This document shows positions 8,776-18,239 of a stretch of DNA of 64,000 nt, in pieces. Each line of letters opens with the position of its first letter. Position 1 is the first letter of the stretch. Under the pieces are notes generated by a model. That model was not told the origin of the DNA, searched no databases, and worked only from the letters and a program-made list of their open reading frames with translations. Position numbers and translations under genes: made by a program. The stretch is from Rossellomorea aquimaris (GTDB taxonomy: Bacteria; Bacillota; Bacilli; Bacillales; Bacillaceae_B): the NCBI RefSeq assembly GCF_008180865.1, contig NZ_VTEX01000006.1:62281-126280 (forward strand). Direction: 5' to 3'.

Positions 8776-8793
8776 TGTGACATTTTTGTCACA
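8776..8793 (-). promoter_or_regulatory. BceR-like operator
   Basis: The perfect inverted repeat TGTGACATTTTTGTCACA contains, on the minus strand, TGACA-AAAA-TGTCA. The known BceR-type consensus is TNACA-N4-TGTAA, so only one base differs. It lies 52 bp upstream of the -10 box and overlaps the stop codon of the kinase gene. Confidence 0.7.
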
Positions 8794-9793
8794 CGCCTGT
8801 AAGTTGGACGAAATCATTCTTCTGGGGAAAGGTGAGGGTGACCCGGGTCCCTTCGCCTCGTTTAGACGTAACATCTATAGAAATCAGTAAAGGTTCTGAA
8901 ACTCTTTTGGTTAAATATAATCCCATTCCGGTAGAAGCGTGATCATTGTGGTCGATGGTTGAAGTGAAGCCTTTGTCAAAGACCCTCGGGAGGTCCTTGG
9001 GATCTATTCCCCTGCCAAAATCTTGAATAGTGAGGTTCACCTTATCATCTTGATGCTCACTTTTAATGATAATATCCGATGTTGTGCTGTATTTAACGGC
9101 ATTGGTTAATAACTGCCTGATCATAAAAGAAAGCCATTTCGCATCGCTCAGCACTTCCGTGATATCCAGTTGAATGTCAAATCCAATACCCTTTTGAATA
9201 CACCAGGATTGCAGCGTTTTTATCTCCTGAAATATTACGGTCTCAAGATCGGTTTTCTCGATATATAAATCATTCTCCATAAACGACATCCGTTTCTGAT
9301 GGAGCTGTTGATCGAGCAGAAGGTGGATCCGCAGCCATTCGTATTTTAATGGAGCCTTTAAAGATTGGTTCTCTAAACGCTCAATCATCAAATGCATGGC
9401 AGTCAGTGGGGTTTTCACTTCATGGATCCAGGACAGGAGGTCATCCTTTTCCTGTTCGAGCAGCATTCGATTTTCAGATGCTGCCTTCCTCAGAAGGTTC
9501 GCCTGCTCCGATAAACTATCAGAAACGATTTCTTCAAATGGAGTATCAGGGGCATCCACACCTGTAATATTGAGATTATGATCCCATTCTTTCAGTCGTT
9601 TAAAGAAACGGGTTTCCTTCTGATATCGAATGAAAACGAAGACGATGAAAAAGAGCAGTGATATGAACACCATATATAGGATCGGTTGTAGGGGGAGGGC
9701 CGTATCGATATAGGCAACAAAGATCCATAACAGGTGAAGAGCGGTAAAGAACAATATCCAGCTTTTTCGTTCCCATAAGTATGTACGGATCAT
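8789..9793 (-). CDS. bceS-like: BceS-type intramembrane-sensing histidine kinase
   Basis: This 334-residue kinase has two closely spaced N-terminal helices (about residues 11-30 and 36-56) with almost no extracellular loop, the hallmark of intramembrane-sensing kinases paired with Bce transporters. The H-box is SWIHEVKTPL with His124. The N-box LLTNAVKYS and the G-box GMGLYLTKR follow. It overlaps the response regulator gene by four bases. It is expected to sense peptide antibiotics only through the BceAB-type transporter. Confidence 0.92.
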   Translation of the reverse strand: MIRTYLWERKSWILFFTALHLLWIFVAYIDTALPLQPILYMVFISLLFFIVFVFIRYQKETRFFKRLKEWDHNLNITGVDAPDTPFEEIVSDSLSEQANLLRKAASENRMLLEQEKDDLLSWIHEVKTPLTAMHLMIERLENQSLKAPLKYEWLRIHLLLDQQLHQKRMSFMENDLYIEKTDLETVIFQEIKTLQSWCIQKGIGFDIQLDITEVLSDAKWLSFMIRQLLTNAVKYSTTSDIIIKSEHQDDKVNLTIQDFGRGIDPKDLPRVFDKGFTSTIDHNDHASTGMGLYLTKRVSEPLLISIDVTSKRGEGTRVTLTFPQKNDFVQLTGV

Positions 9794-10485
9794 GGTGAAT
9801 CCTCTTCAATGGCCATATACCCTTGCCCCACTTTGGTTTCAATGAAGCGGCCCAATTCAATCTCTTCAAGCCGTTTCCGAAGTCGGTTCACATTGACGGT
9901 CAACGTGTTATCGCTGATGAACCGTTTATCATCCCAGAGGCTATTAATCAACGCATCCCTGCTGACAATCTTATTTTTCTGCTCAATTAGGAGCTTTAAG
10001 ATGTACATTTCATTCTTCGTTAATTCGATGGACCCCCGTTCATTGGCTACGGTGTTACGCTCATAATCAACTGTTGCCCCGCACCAGGTCTTGATGCTCA
10101 CCTGTTCGGTGTTATAGTTATAAACTCTCCTAAGGGTCGCTTGAACCTTTGCAATCAGTACATCGAAATGAAAGGGCTTCTGGATGAAGTCATCTGCCCC
10201 AAGCTGCATGGACATGACCATATCCGTCGGGTGATCACGGGAGGACAGGAACAGGATCGGCACATTGGAGTGTGAACGGATCATCCGGCACCAGTGGAAG
10301 CCGTCGAATTTGGGTAATTGGATATCAATGATCACAAGGTCCGGTTTCACTTCGGTGAACTCCTGCATAACGTGGTTGAAGTCCGTGATTCCATATACAT
10401 CATAGGACCACTGGGAAAGTCGCTCCTTGATTTCGTTAAATAGGGTTGTGTCATCTTCGATTAGTAATAATTTCAATTTAGTCAC
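9790..10485 (-). CDS. bceR-like: BceR-type OmpR-family response regulator
   Basis: This 231-residue regulator has a receiver domain with acidic pocket LLLIEDD, phospho-acceptor Asp in LVIIDIQLP and Lys in FIQKPFHFD. A winged-helix DNA-binding domain follows, with TLTVNVNRLRKRLE as the recognition helix. I place the start at the GTG at 10485 (VTKLKLLLIEDD) because that gives the standard receiver N-terminus. A longer in-frame extension exists but adds non-homologous residues. It should activate the promoter near 8720 when phosphorylated by the neighbouring kinase. Confidence 0.9.
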   Translation of the reverse strand: MTKLKLLLIEDDTTLFNEIKERLSQWSYDVYGITDFNHVMQEFTEVKPDLVIIDIQLPKFDGFHWCRMIRSHSNVPILFLSSRDHPTDMVMSMQLGADDFIQKPFHFDVLIAKVQATLRRVYNYNTEQVSIKTWCGATVDYERNTVANERGSIELTKNEMYILKLLIEQKNKIVSRDALINSLWDDKRFISDNTLTVNVNRLRKRLEEIELGRFIETKVGQGYMAIEEDSP

Positions 10486-10652
10486 CACACAATCTTGATG
10501 TTTACATAAATTGTATAGGAAATTATGTAGGTTTGCCATATGACTGAAGAAAGGAACGATTATATTTAGAAGTATTTTGATTATTTTAACAAAATATGGG
10601 TATTTAACTCCTAAAAGCAATATAACAAATTGCATAAGAAAGGAATTAAATC

Positions 10653-11282
10653 ATGAAGAAACTTCTAGGGTTATCAGTGATAACAGCGGTTTTGTTAAGT
10701 GGATGTGGTGAAGTGCAGATTTCAATTAATAAGGATCAGGATGTGGAGTCCAAAGAGGTGGTCAGTAATAAGAATGATAATGAGAAAGTAGAACTAATGA
10801 ATGATGGTTCGGAAAGTGAAGAGGTGACAGATGCCGATAAGCAAAAGGCTATCATTCAATTCATCAACGAGGATATCTATAAGGTGGCAGAATATGAAGT
10901 CGTCGCCTTCCAGTCTCTGGCATCGGTTTCTGGCGTCAACTATACGGATGATCCAACCGTCTACAATGAGCTGACAAGTAACACCATTCCAGCCTACGAG
11001 AAAGCCTTGAAAGAAGCGAAGGGAATTGAGGCTGAGATTCCTGAGCTAGAGGTAATGACGGACAGGATCGTGACGGCGACTCAGACCTTTTACGATGCAC
11101 TCATTCTCGAAAAAAAGGCGATTGAAGATCAGGATGAAGGCTTGATTAATCAATCAAATGCCAAAATCGAAGAGTATTACAAGCTGGTGGAAGCTTATCA
11201 TTCGGACATGAGGCTTCTTGCAGAGAAGTATGATGTGACGTATGACCTGAATGAACCGAAACAAAATGTAGAGGAATTATAA
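10653..11282 (+). CDS. putative lipoprotein
   Basis: This 209-residue protein has a lipoprotein signal peptide with lipobox LLSGC, so Cys18 would be lipidated. A low-complexity polar linker (about 25-65) follows, then a helical domain rich in Glu and Lys. I do not recognise the family. Upstream there is a clear AGAAAGGAA ribosome binding site. It stands between the Bce-type module, which is divergently transcribed, and the yuk locus. A cell-surface role is likely, with no functional clue in the sequence. Confidence 0.8.
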   Translation: MKKLLGLSVITAVLLSGCGEVQISINKDQDVESKEVVSNKNDNEKVELMNDGSESEEVTDADKQKAIIQFINEDIYKVAEYEVVAFQSLASVSGVNYTDDPTVYNELTSNTIPAYEKALKEAKGIEAEIPELEVMTDRIVTATQTFYDALILEKKAIEDQDEGLINQSNAKIEEYYKLVEAYHSDMRLLAEKYDVTYDLNEPKQNVEEL

Positions 11283-11330
11283 GAAATTAAAAAAATGAAC
11301 AGATATTTTTTTAAGATCATACATTACACA

Positions 11331-11368
11331 AAGAGCCTTACTATTGAATAAAGGAGTAAGGTTCTTTA
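11331..11368 (+). terminator. terminator after the lipoprotein gene
   Basis: AAGAGCCTTACT at 11331-11342 pairs with AGTAAGGTTCTT at 11355-11366, with one G-T pair. The T-run is short, so efficiency may be moderate. Confidence 0.6.
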
Positions 11369-11820
11369 TGTTAATGAATGCACCTTTTATAAAATTTCTT
11401 CTAAAGTAAATTTTATAAAAATAATTGGTTTATAAAAGTAAAAATAAGGATATATAGTAAGTACTTGTAACTAATGGGTCGGATCCTTCAATATGTAACC
11501 ACCTATCAATGTTATTAATGGAGAGTCTTAAGTCCATGATTTAGCACTATTTTCCTAATTCCATCAAGCGGCTCTTATACCAAATGACCTGAAAGTAATT
11601 ATTCCTGTAGTTATAAAGTTTCCTTTTCACTGTAAAAATTGTGTTTATATGTATGTTTATAATAGTATGATATTGGAAGTGTGGAAACAATTGTAATTAA
11701 AAGGGTTTTGATGAAAGAAAACGAGTTACATAGTTTACAAGGTTCATGTTTCTAATTTGGGTACTCTGATTTGATATAGATGATTACCACCAACAATTTC
11801 AATTAAGGGAGAGGAATTAC
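11369..11820 (+). other. AT-rich leader region of the yuk locus
   Basis: About 450 bp hold no convincing gene. A TATAAT at 11658-11663 could be a -10 box for yukE, but no good -35 box is placed before it. The yukE ribosome binding site AAGGGAGAGG is at 11806-11815. The transcription start cannot be fixed from sequence. Confidence 0.4.
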
Positions 11821-12114
11821 ATGTCAGGAATTATTCGTGTTACCCCAGCAGAATTGATTAGTATGTCGAACCGATACACAAGTGAAAGCAGCCAAGTAGG
11901 AGAGCAGATTTCACGCCTGGATAATATGATTTCTGAGCTTGAAGGTATGTGGGAAGGTGAATCAAGCCGCGCGTTTGGAGAGCAATATCAAACTTTGCGC
12001 CCTTCATTCCTGCAAATGCAGCAACTGCTTGAAGACATCTCAATGCAATTGACTAGCACTGCTAAGTCTCTTGAAGATGCAGATGCTCAAATTGCCAATC
12101 AAATTCGCGGATAA
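11821..12114 (+). CDS. yukE: WXG100 protein YukE (EsxA-like)
   Basis: This 97-residue protein is the type VII secreted WXG100 protein. It has two helices joined by a GMWEGESS turn (the W-x-G motif, Trp at about residue 43). The C-terminal helix carries the Y/L-x3-D/E-like pattern near SLEDADAQ. It is exported as a dimer and is needed for activity of the secretion machine. The AAGGGAGAGG ribosome binding site is strong, and a hairpin right after the gene may favour higher expression than the following genes. Confidence 0.95.
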   Translation: MSGIIRVTPAELISMSNRYTSESSQVGEQISRLDNMISELEGMWEGESSRAFGEQYQTLRPSFLQMQQLLEDISMQLTSTAKSLEDADAQIANQIRG

Positions 12115-12138
12115 GTTTATCCCAACCATTTTAAACAT

Positions 12139-12171
12139 GAAGGAGCGCTTATCATTATGTGGCGCTCCTTC
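12139..12171 (+). terminator. intercistronic hairpin between yukE and yukD
   Basis: A perfect 10-bp stem, GAAGGAGCGC at 12139-12148 and GCGCTCCTTC at 12162-12171, stands between the two genes. It has no T-run, so it is more likely a partial terminator or mRNA stabiliser that sets a high yukE to apparatus ratio. Confidence 0.7.
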
Positions 12172-12191
12172 CTTATGAGGTGAAACCCGAC

Positions 12192-12431
12192 ATGTATATA
12201 GAAATTACCATCGATTTAGGACATTATGAGGAGAAGAGCTTCGATCTTAGATTATCAAACTACCATACTGTTAAAAAACTGATCGATCTTGTGTGGCAGT
12301 CTCAGAAACTTACAATCGATCCCAGAGAGGGTTGTTGGATTCGTGTTGTAAATAAACAAAAAGTGGTTCCCGGTCATGCAAGGCTGATCGATGCTGGAAT
12401 TCATTCTGGAGATCGAATTGAAATATTATAA
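12192..12431 (+). CDS. yukD: ubiquitin-like T7SS protein YukD (EsaB-like)
   Basis: The 79-residue protein has the length and sequence pattern of B. subtilis YukD, including MYIEITIDL, the PREGCWIRVVNK loop and the terminal GDRIEIL. It adopts a ubiquitin-like fold in known members and is an essential cytoplasmic component of firmicute type VII secretion. I chose the ATG at 12192 rather than an upstream GTG because AGGTGA lies at the right distance and the length then matches YukD. Confidence 0.95.
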   Translation: MYIEITIDLGHYEEKSFDLRLSNYHTVKKLIDLVWQSQKLTIDPREGCWIRVVNKQKVVPGHARLIDAGIHSGDRIEIL

Positions 12432-12445
12432 AGGAGACCAATAGA

Positions 12446-13744
12446 ATGTCACAAAAAAGTGGATCATACTTAGAAGAAAAACTCGAAGCCATTGTACATA
12501 AAAAAGAAAATAAAATGACATTTATCTTTCAAAAAGAAAAGATAAAGTTGGATCAAATTGAGGAAATTCACTTCCTGAAGAACATTAACCCATCCATACA
12601 AAAAGAAATCACGATGGAAAATGATGAATTGTGCATCGTGAATACCATACCTGACTCCTTCTCTTTTTATCCCCAATTAAAAGCGAATGAGAAAGAAAGG
12701 TTGATGTCTGCCTATCAACTGGTACAGAACGTACGAAACCATACCTTATCACGTCTCCATCTCATTATTTGTCCGGAAAATATTGTATTTGATCAAGGCC
12801 TGACTCCCCACTTTATCCATTATGGCGTTAAGGAGAGTCTTCCCCCTTACGAAAAAGATGCAGATTTGTTGTTAAAGCAGACAAAAGCTACTGTCGCAGC
12901 TATTGTAGATCGGCAGCATACATTTGATGATTACTTTAAGTTCAGCGAAACGCTAAAATTGTCGTCAATGACCAAGGATATCTTGGAAGCCGAAAGCATC
13001 GAACGTGTCGGAGAAGTGTTAAATCATTTAATAAAAGAGGCAAAAAAGTCTGATTCCCTCCTTATGACTGTGAGTAAGAAAAAGTGGAAACTCAATCGTT
13101 ATGTACTGCTCGGAATATCATTGCTCTTAGTACCGGCAATTATTTACTCTATATATTCTTTATTCTTTATGTTCCCTAAGCAGGAGAGGGTAGTAGCAGC
13201 TCAAGAGAGTTTTCTCCTGAATAAGTATAGCGATGTGGTAACTGAACTACAGTCTTATGAGGTTGAAGAAATTCCGAAGGTCACTCAATATCAACTTGCA
13301 CTCTCTTATATTATTAACGAATCCTTAACCGAAGACCAAAAAGAGAATGTACGAAATACTGTCTCCCTTCAATCTGATCCACTTTATTATGAGTATTGGA
13401 TCAATATCGGAAGAGGAAAGGCTGAGGAAGCATTAGAAGCAGCCAGGTTCTTAGAAGACCGGGATTTAATTCTGTTTGGACTTCTTAAGTACCGAGAGCA
13501 AGTCAAGGCAGACGGAGATCTTGATAGCGAGGAAAGACAGCAGGAACTAGATGAAATTGAAAGTGAAATAGCTGAATACGAGGAAGAAATGAAAGCGTTG
13601 GAAGACGAACAGCCATCACAACCGGCACAAACAACGGAAGAACCGCAAGAGAATGAGGAAAAAAAGACACCTGAACAAAAACCGGCAGAGACTGATGGAG
13701 AGAGTTCCACCCCTCCAACTCAACCTGATAAGAAGGAATCCTGA
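12446..13744 (+). CDS. yukC: T7SS membrane protein YukC (EssB)
   Basis: This 432-residue protein has a cytoplasmic pseudokinase-like domain (about residues 1-215), one membrane helix at about 218-242 (YVLLGISLLLVPAIIYSIY) and an extracellular helical domain. The last 60 residues form a low-complexity tail rich in Glu, Gln and Pro. This is the EssB/YukC layout. The protein bridges the ATPase and the channel in known systems. It lies 14 bp after yukD and 28 bp before yukBA. Confidence 0.94.
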   Translation: MSQKSGSYLEEKLEAIVHKKENKMTFIFQKEKIKLDQIEEIHFLKNINPSIQKEITMENDELCIVNTIPDSFSFYPQLKANEKERLMSAYQLVQNVRNHTLSRLHLIICPENIVFDQGLTPHFIHYGVKESLPPYEKDADLLLKQTKATVAAIVDRQHTFDDYFKFSETLKLSSMTKDILEAESIERVGEVLNHLIKEAKKSDSLLMTVSKKKWKLNRYVLLGISLLLVPAIIYSIYSLFFMFPKQERVVAAQESFLLNKYSDVVTELQSYEVEEIPKVTQYQLALSYIINESLTEDQKENVRNTVSLQSDPLYYEYWINIGRGKAEEALEAARFLEDRDLILFGLLKYREQVKADGDLDSEERQQELDEIESEIAEYEEEMKALEDEQPSQPAQTTEEPQENEEKKTPEQKPAETDGESSTPPTQPDKKES

Positions 13745-13772
13745 CAAATAAACTAACTGGGGAGGTGAGCAT

Positions 13773-16700
13773 ATGTATGCCCTTTGGGTTTTTCACGATC
13801 ATTACTATCAGTCAATCATGATTGAGGATGAAAATAAAAAAATTACATTAGGTCCACGATTGGAAGATTCAATCACGATTTTATCGTTGCCGTTGTCTGC
13901 CGAGTCCATTCTAGTAGAGCACTCAGGCGATACTTTCAAGCTATATCAAGACGGGAAAGAAGGAAGGATTCTTGAATCTGGCCGCAAAGTATCTTTGCTT
14001 GCAGGTGATAAAGAACTGCACATATTGGTCACGCCTTTACCAATAAAGTCTCAAATCTATTATGTCGGTCATAAAGAAGAAATCAGTATATCTACCGAAC
14101 AACTGGACGCAACCATTTATTATGAGAAAAAGGATCTCATTCAAACTTGCCATTGGTATAAAAATGGCGATGATGAATGGGTAATGGATGCTGTTGAGGC
14201 GTCTTCCCTTTATCTAAACGGACATCTGGTCAAAGGGAAACAAAAGCTTAAGGTTGGAGACATTTTATTTTCTCCTTTTTTAACTATTACCCTATTAGAA
14301 GATGATTTAATCGAGATACATAGTATCGATGACTATCAAACTGAATTATTGGCATCTATACGTCCTACATCAGAAATGCAGAAGAAATACCCTAATTATC
14401 GCCGAACGCCACGCATGATTTATGATCTTCCTGATGAAAAGGTTCAATTGTCCTTTCCGAGTCAGGAATCGAGCGATACAAATCGCAGTTTATGGTTGAT
14501 CATTCTTCCCCCATTGATGATGTTAATCGTCATGGCCATCGTAGCGCTCGTGATTCCACGTGGAATTTTCATTATTATCTCAATGGTGATGTTTACAACC
14601 ACTTTAGTAACGTCAACCGTACAATTTATTAAAGATAAGAGCAATAGAAAGAAATCCAAGGAACGAAGGAAACGGATCTATACTCATTATTTAGAGAGTA
14701 AGAGAAAAGAACTTCAGGAGCTTGCCGAGAAACAGGCAGATGTCCTGCAATTTCACTTTCCTGCTTTTGAAAGAATGAAGTATCTGACAGAGCAGCTTTC
14801 CGATCGTCTTTGGGAAAGGACCCTTGAAAGTCCGGACTTCCTCCAGTTTCGTTTAGGAAGTGGAAAGGTGCCCGCAAGCTACAGTATTTCAGTGAATTCT
14901 TCCGATATGTCAAACCGAGAAATGGATGAGTTATTGGAAGAGTCCCAGAAGTTGGAAATGGTTTATCGTGAGATTGATCAATTACCTGTAACAGCGGATC
15001 TTCATAAAGGGGCAATAGGTTTAATCGGTAAAGAATCCGTCTATAAAAATGAGATTCACCAGCTGATCGGGCAATTGGCGTTCTTTCATAGTTACCATGA
15101 TGTCCGATTTGTCTATATCTTTCATGAGGAAGAGTATACGGACTGGGAGTGGATGAAGTGGTTACCACACTTTCAATTACCACAGTCCTTTGCTAAAGGG
15201 TTCATTTATAACGAGAAAACCAGGGATCAAATTCTTTCTTCCATATATGAGGTCCTTCGTGAAAGGGATATCGAGGAAGACTCAGATAAAGTACGTTTTT
15301 CACCACATTACGTTTTTATCATAACCAACCACCAGCTTATTTCAGACCATGTGATTCTGCAGTATCTAGAAGGGGAATACGCTCATTTAGGAATGTCCGT
15401 CATTTTCGCAGCAGAGGCGAAAGAGAGTTTGTCTGATAATATTCACACTCTCGTTCGTTATATCAATGACAAACAAGGGGACATTCTGATTCAAAATAAA
15501 AAGGCGGTTAAGATTCCATTCGAAATGGATGAATTCAAGCATGAGGGCAATGAGCAGTATGCAAGAACATTGAGGACTCTTAATCATCAAATCGGAATGA
15601 CCAACTCCATTCCTTCAAGTGTTTCTTTTCTGGACATGCTTAGGGTGAAGGATGTTGATCAGCTTCCTATTCAAGAGAACTGGCTATCCAGAGAATCAGC
15701 TAAATCCTTAGCTGTTCCCGTTGGTTTGAAAGGAAAAGAAGATATTGTCGAGCTGAATTTGCATGAGAAGGCACACGGCCCCCATGGATTACTTGCCGGA
15801 ACAACCGGTTCAGGAAAGAGTGAATTTTTACAAACGTATATTCTTTCTTTAGCAGTTCATTTCCATCCTCACGAAGTAGCATTTCTATTAATCGACTACA
15901 AGGGTGGAGGAATGGCCCAGCCCTTCAAGAATATCCCGCATTTATTAGGGACGATAACCAATATTGAAGGAAGTAAGAACTTCAGTACGAGGGCACTCGC
16001 TTCGATCAAGAGTGAATTGAAACGCAGGCAGCGCTTATTCGATCGTTACGAAGTGAATCATATCAATGACTATACACGCCTTTACAAGCAAGGCAAAACG
16101 GAAGACCCCCTCCCTCATTTATTCTTAATATCAGATGAGTTTGCTGAACTTAAGAGTGAAGAGCCGGAATTCATTAAAGAACTTGTAAGTGCAGCCCGTA
16201 TCGGTCGAAGCCTGGGAGTTCATCTTATCCTTGCTACTCAGAAGCCCGGAGGAGTCATCGATAATCAGATATGGAGTAATGCCCGTTTCCGCGTCGCACT
16301 TAAAGTGCAGAATACGGAAGACAGCCGTGAAATCCTAAAAAATGGGGACGCAGCCTCGCTGACTGTAACAGGAAGAGGGTATTTACAGGTCGGAAATAAT
16401 GAGGTGTATGACCTGTTCCAATCCGCATGGAGTGGGGCCCCTTATCAGGAGGAATCCTTCGAATCAGAGGATGAAGTGGCGATTATCACGGATCTGGGAC
16501 TGATTCCTTTGTCGGAAGTATCGACTAATCCAAGCAATCAAAAGGAAATGGTCAGTGAAATTGATGCGGTCGTCGATCGAATTGAAGCTTTACAGGAACA
16601 GCTGAAGTTAGATAAGCTTTCCAGCCCATGGCTTCCTCCTCTTTCAAATCGCATCTACCGTACATCATTTGCACAGAGAGAAGAGAATAAGATTTTACTT

Positions 16701-18239
16701 TCCATGATTGATGAACCAGAGAAACAGAGTCAGACCCCGTACCATTATGAAGTGATTGAGGACGGGAATGTAGGAGTCTTCGGTTCTTCAGGATATGGGA
16801 AGACTCAAACGCTAATCACCTTATTGATGGGGATGGCCACTCAGTATACACCTGAGGAAGTTCATTATTATCTTCTTGATTTTGGGAACGGTGGCTTACT
16901 GCCTTTAAAGCAGCTGCCGCATACTGCAGACTATTTCCTCATCGATGAAGAAAGAAAGATCGAGAAATTCATCGGCATATTGGATGATGAATTAGCCCGC
17001 AGAAAGCAGCTCTTCCAAAAGCAGGAAGTAAGCTCGATTAAAATGTATAACACCATAAGTGAAGAAAAACTGCCTCTTCTATTTGTAACAATTGACAATT
17101 TCGATTTGGTTAAAGAAGAGATGCAAGAGCTTGAAACGCAAATTAATCAATTTGCAAGGGATGGTCAGTCATTGGGAGTGTATATGTATTTTACAGCTAC
17201 CCGGGTAAATTCAGTCCGTCAGTCGCTAATGAATAATTTAAAGACAAAAATCGTTCATTATCTGATGGACAGCTCAGAGGCTTATACGATGCTTGGGCGA
17301 TTACCGTTCAGCCCGGAAGCCATTCCAGGTAGAGCGATTGTTAAGAAAGATACAGCTTTCTTTTCTCAAGTATTCCTTCCAACAGAAGGGAAGGACGATT
17401 ATGAGCAGATGAATTTCCTAAAGGATGAAATTCAGTTATTGAAAGAAAAGTATAAAGGATTAATGTCGCCTGATCCGGTGCCTATGCTCCCGACAGAGTT
17501 GACGATGGTCAACTTTACCCAATATACAGATTCAGTGAGGAAAGAAGGGCTGCTGCCGGTCGGCTTAGACGAAGAATTAGTTAAGCCGGTGTACGTAAAC
17601 TTTAAAAAGACGAAGCATTGTCTGGTATTGGGACAGGCTCAAAAAGGAAAAACGAACGTCCTGAAGGTTTTAGCCAATACGGCGTTATTGCAGGATAGTG
17701 ATCATATAGCGATATTCGACTCCATTGACAGGGGACTTTCAAATTTAATGAAAGAAGAAAAAGTAGTCTATATGGAGAACAAAGAACATATCACTATGTG
17801 GCTTAATAGAGTGGAAGAATTATTTAGTTTAAGAGAAGAGCAATATAATCTGTCTATACAAAAGGGAAGTGCACTTCCATCCTTCTCACCTGTCATCCTC
17901 ATTGTAGATGGATATGCAAGGTTCCTGCAGAATCTTGATGCACTGCTTCAAGACAGAATTGTTAAATGTATGAAAAATTATAGTCATTTAGGGTTCTGCA
18001 TGATTGTTTCCGGAAACAACAGTGAATTAACAAAGGGCTACGACACTTTGACAGTCGAAATGAAGCAGGTTCGTCAGGCTCTTGTCTTGATGAAGAAATC
18101 TGAACAAACCTTGTTCACGCTCAGCTATGATCGAAGAGAACCAGAAATTCAACCAGGATTTGGTTATTATGTAGAAAACGGTAAAGAAACTAAAATTCAA
18201 ATACCACTTATGGTAACGGAAAGGAAAGTACACGCATGA
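13773..18239 (+). CDS. yukBA: T7SS FtsK/SpoIIIE-type ATPase YukBA (EssC)
   Basis: This 1488-residue motor has two N-terminal FHA-like domains (about 1-190) and paired membrane helices at about 239-288. Three FtsK/SpoIIIE ATPase domains follow. Walker A motifs are GTTGSGKSE at about 676, GSSGYGKTQ at about 1003 and GQAQKGKTN at about 1287. The first ATPase has Walker B-like HLFLISDEFAEL. It energises secretion of YukE and LXG proteins. The gene is a single reading frame, unlike older split yukB/yukA annotations. It overlaps yueB by four bases (ATGA). Confidence 0.96.
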   Translation: MYALWVFHDHYYQSIMIEDENKKITLGPRLEDSITILSLPLSAESILVEHSGDTFKLYQDGKEGRILESGRKVSLLAGDKELHILVTPLPIKSQIYYVGHKEEISISTEQLDATIYYEKKDLIQTCHWYKNGDDEWVMDAVEASSLYLNGHLVKGKQKLKVGDILFSPFLTITLLEDDLIEIHSIDDYQTELLASIRPTSEMQKKYPNYRRTPRMIYDLPDEKVQLSFPSQESSDTNRSLWLIILPPLMMLIVMAIVALVIPRGIFIIISMVMFTTTLVTSTVQFIKDKSNRKKSKERRKRIYTHYLESKRKELQELAEKQADVLQFHFPAFERMKYLTEQLSDRLWERTLESPDFLQFRLGSGKVPASYSISVNSSDMSNREMDELLEESQKLEMVYREIDQLPVTADLHKGAIGLIGKESVYKNEIHQLIGQLAFFHSYHDVRFVYIFHEEEYTDWEWMKWLPHFQLPQSFAKGFIYNEKTRDQILSSIYEVLRERDIEEDSDKVRFSPHYVFIITNHQLISDHVILQYLEGEYAHLGMSVIFAAEAKESLSDNIHTLVRYINDKQGDILIQNKKAVKIPFEMDEFKHEGNEQYARTLRTLNHQIGMTNSIPSSVSFLDMLRVKDVDQLPIQENWLSRESAKSLAVPVGLKGKEDIVELNLHEKAHGPHGLLAGTTGSGKSEFLQTYILSLAVHFHPHEVAFLLIDYKGGGMAQPFKNIPHLLGTITNIEGSKNFSTRALASIKSELKRRQRLFDRYEVNHINDYTRLYKQGKTEDPLPHLFLISDEFAELKSEEPEFIKELVSAARIGRSLGVHLILATQKPGGVIDNQIWSNARFRVALKVQNTEDSREILKNGDAASLTVTGRGYLQVGNNEVYDLFQSAWSGAPYQEESFESEDEVAIITDLGLIPLSEVSTNPSNQKEMVSEIDAVVDRIEALQEQLKLDKLSSPWLPPLSNRIYRTSFAQREENKILLSMIDEPEKQSQTPYHYEVIEDGNVGVFGSSGYGKTQTLITLLMGMATQYTPEEVHYYLLDFGNGGLLPLKQLPHTADYFLIDEERKIEKFIGILDDELARRKQLFQKQEVSSIKMYNTISEEKLPLLFVTIDNFDLVKEEMQELETQINQFARDGQSLGVYMYFTATRVNSVRQSLMNNLKTKIVHYLMDSSEAYTMLGRLPFSPEAIPGRAIVKKDTAFFSQVFLPTEGKDDYEQMNFLKDEIQLLKEKYKGLMSPDPVPMLPTELTMVNFTQYTDSVRKEGLLPVGLDEELVKPVYVNFKKTKHCLVLGQAQKGKTNVLKVLANTALLQDSDHIAIFDSIDRGLSNLMKEEKVVYMENKEHITMWLNRVEELFSLREEQYNLSIQKGSALPSFSPVILIVDGYARFLQNLDALLQDRIVKCMKNYSHLGFCMIVSGNNSELTKGYDTLTVEMKQVRQALVLMKKSEQTLFTLSYDRREPEIQPGFGYYVENGKETKIQIPLMVTERKVHA

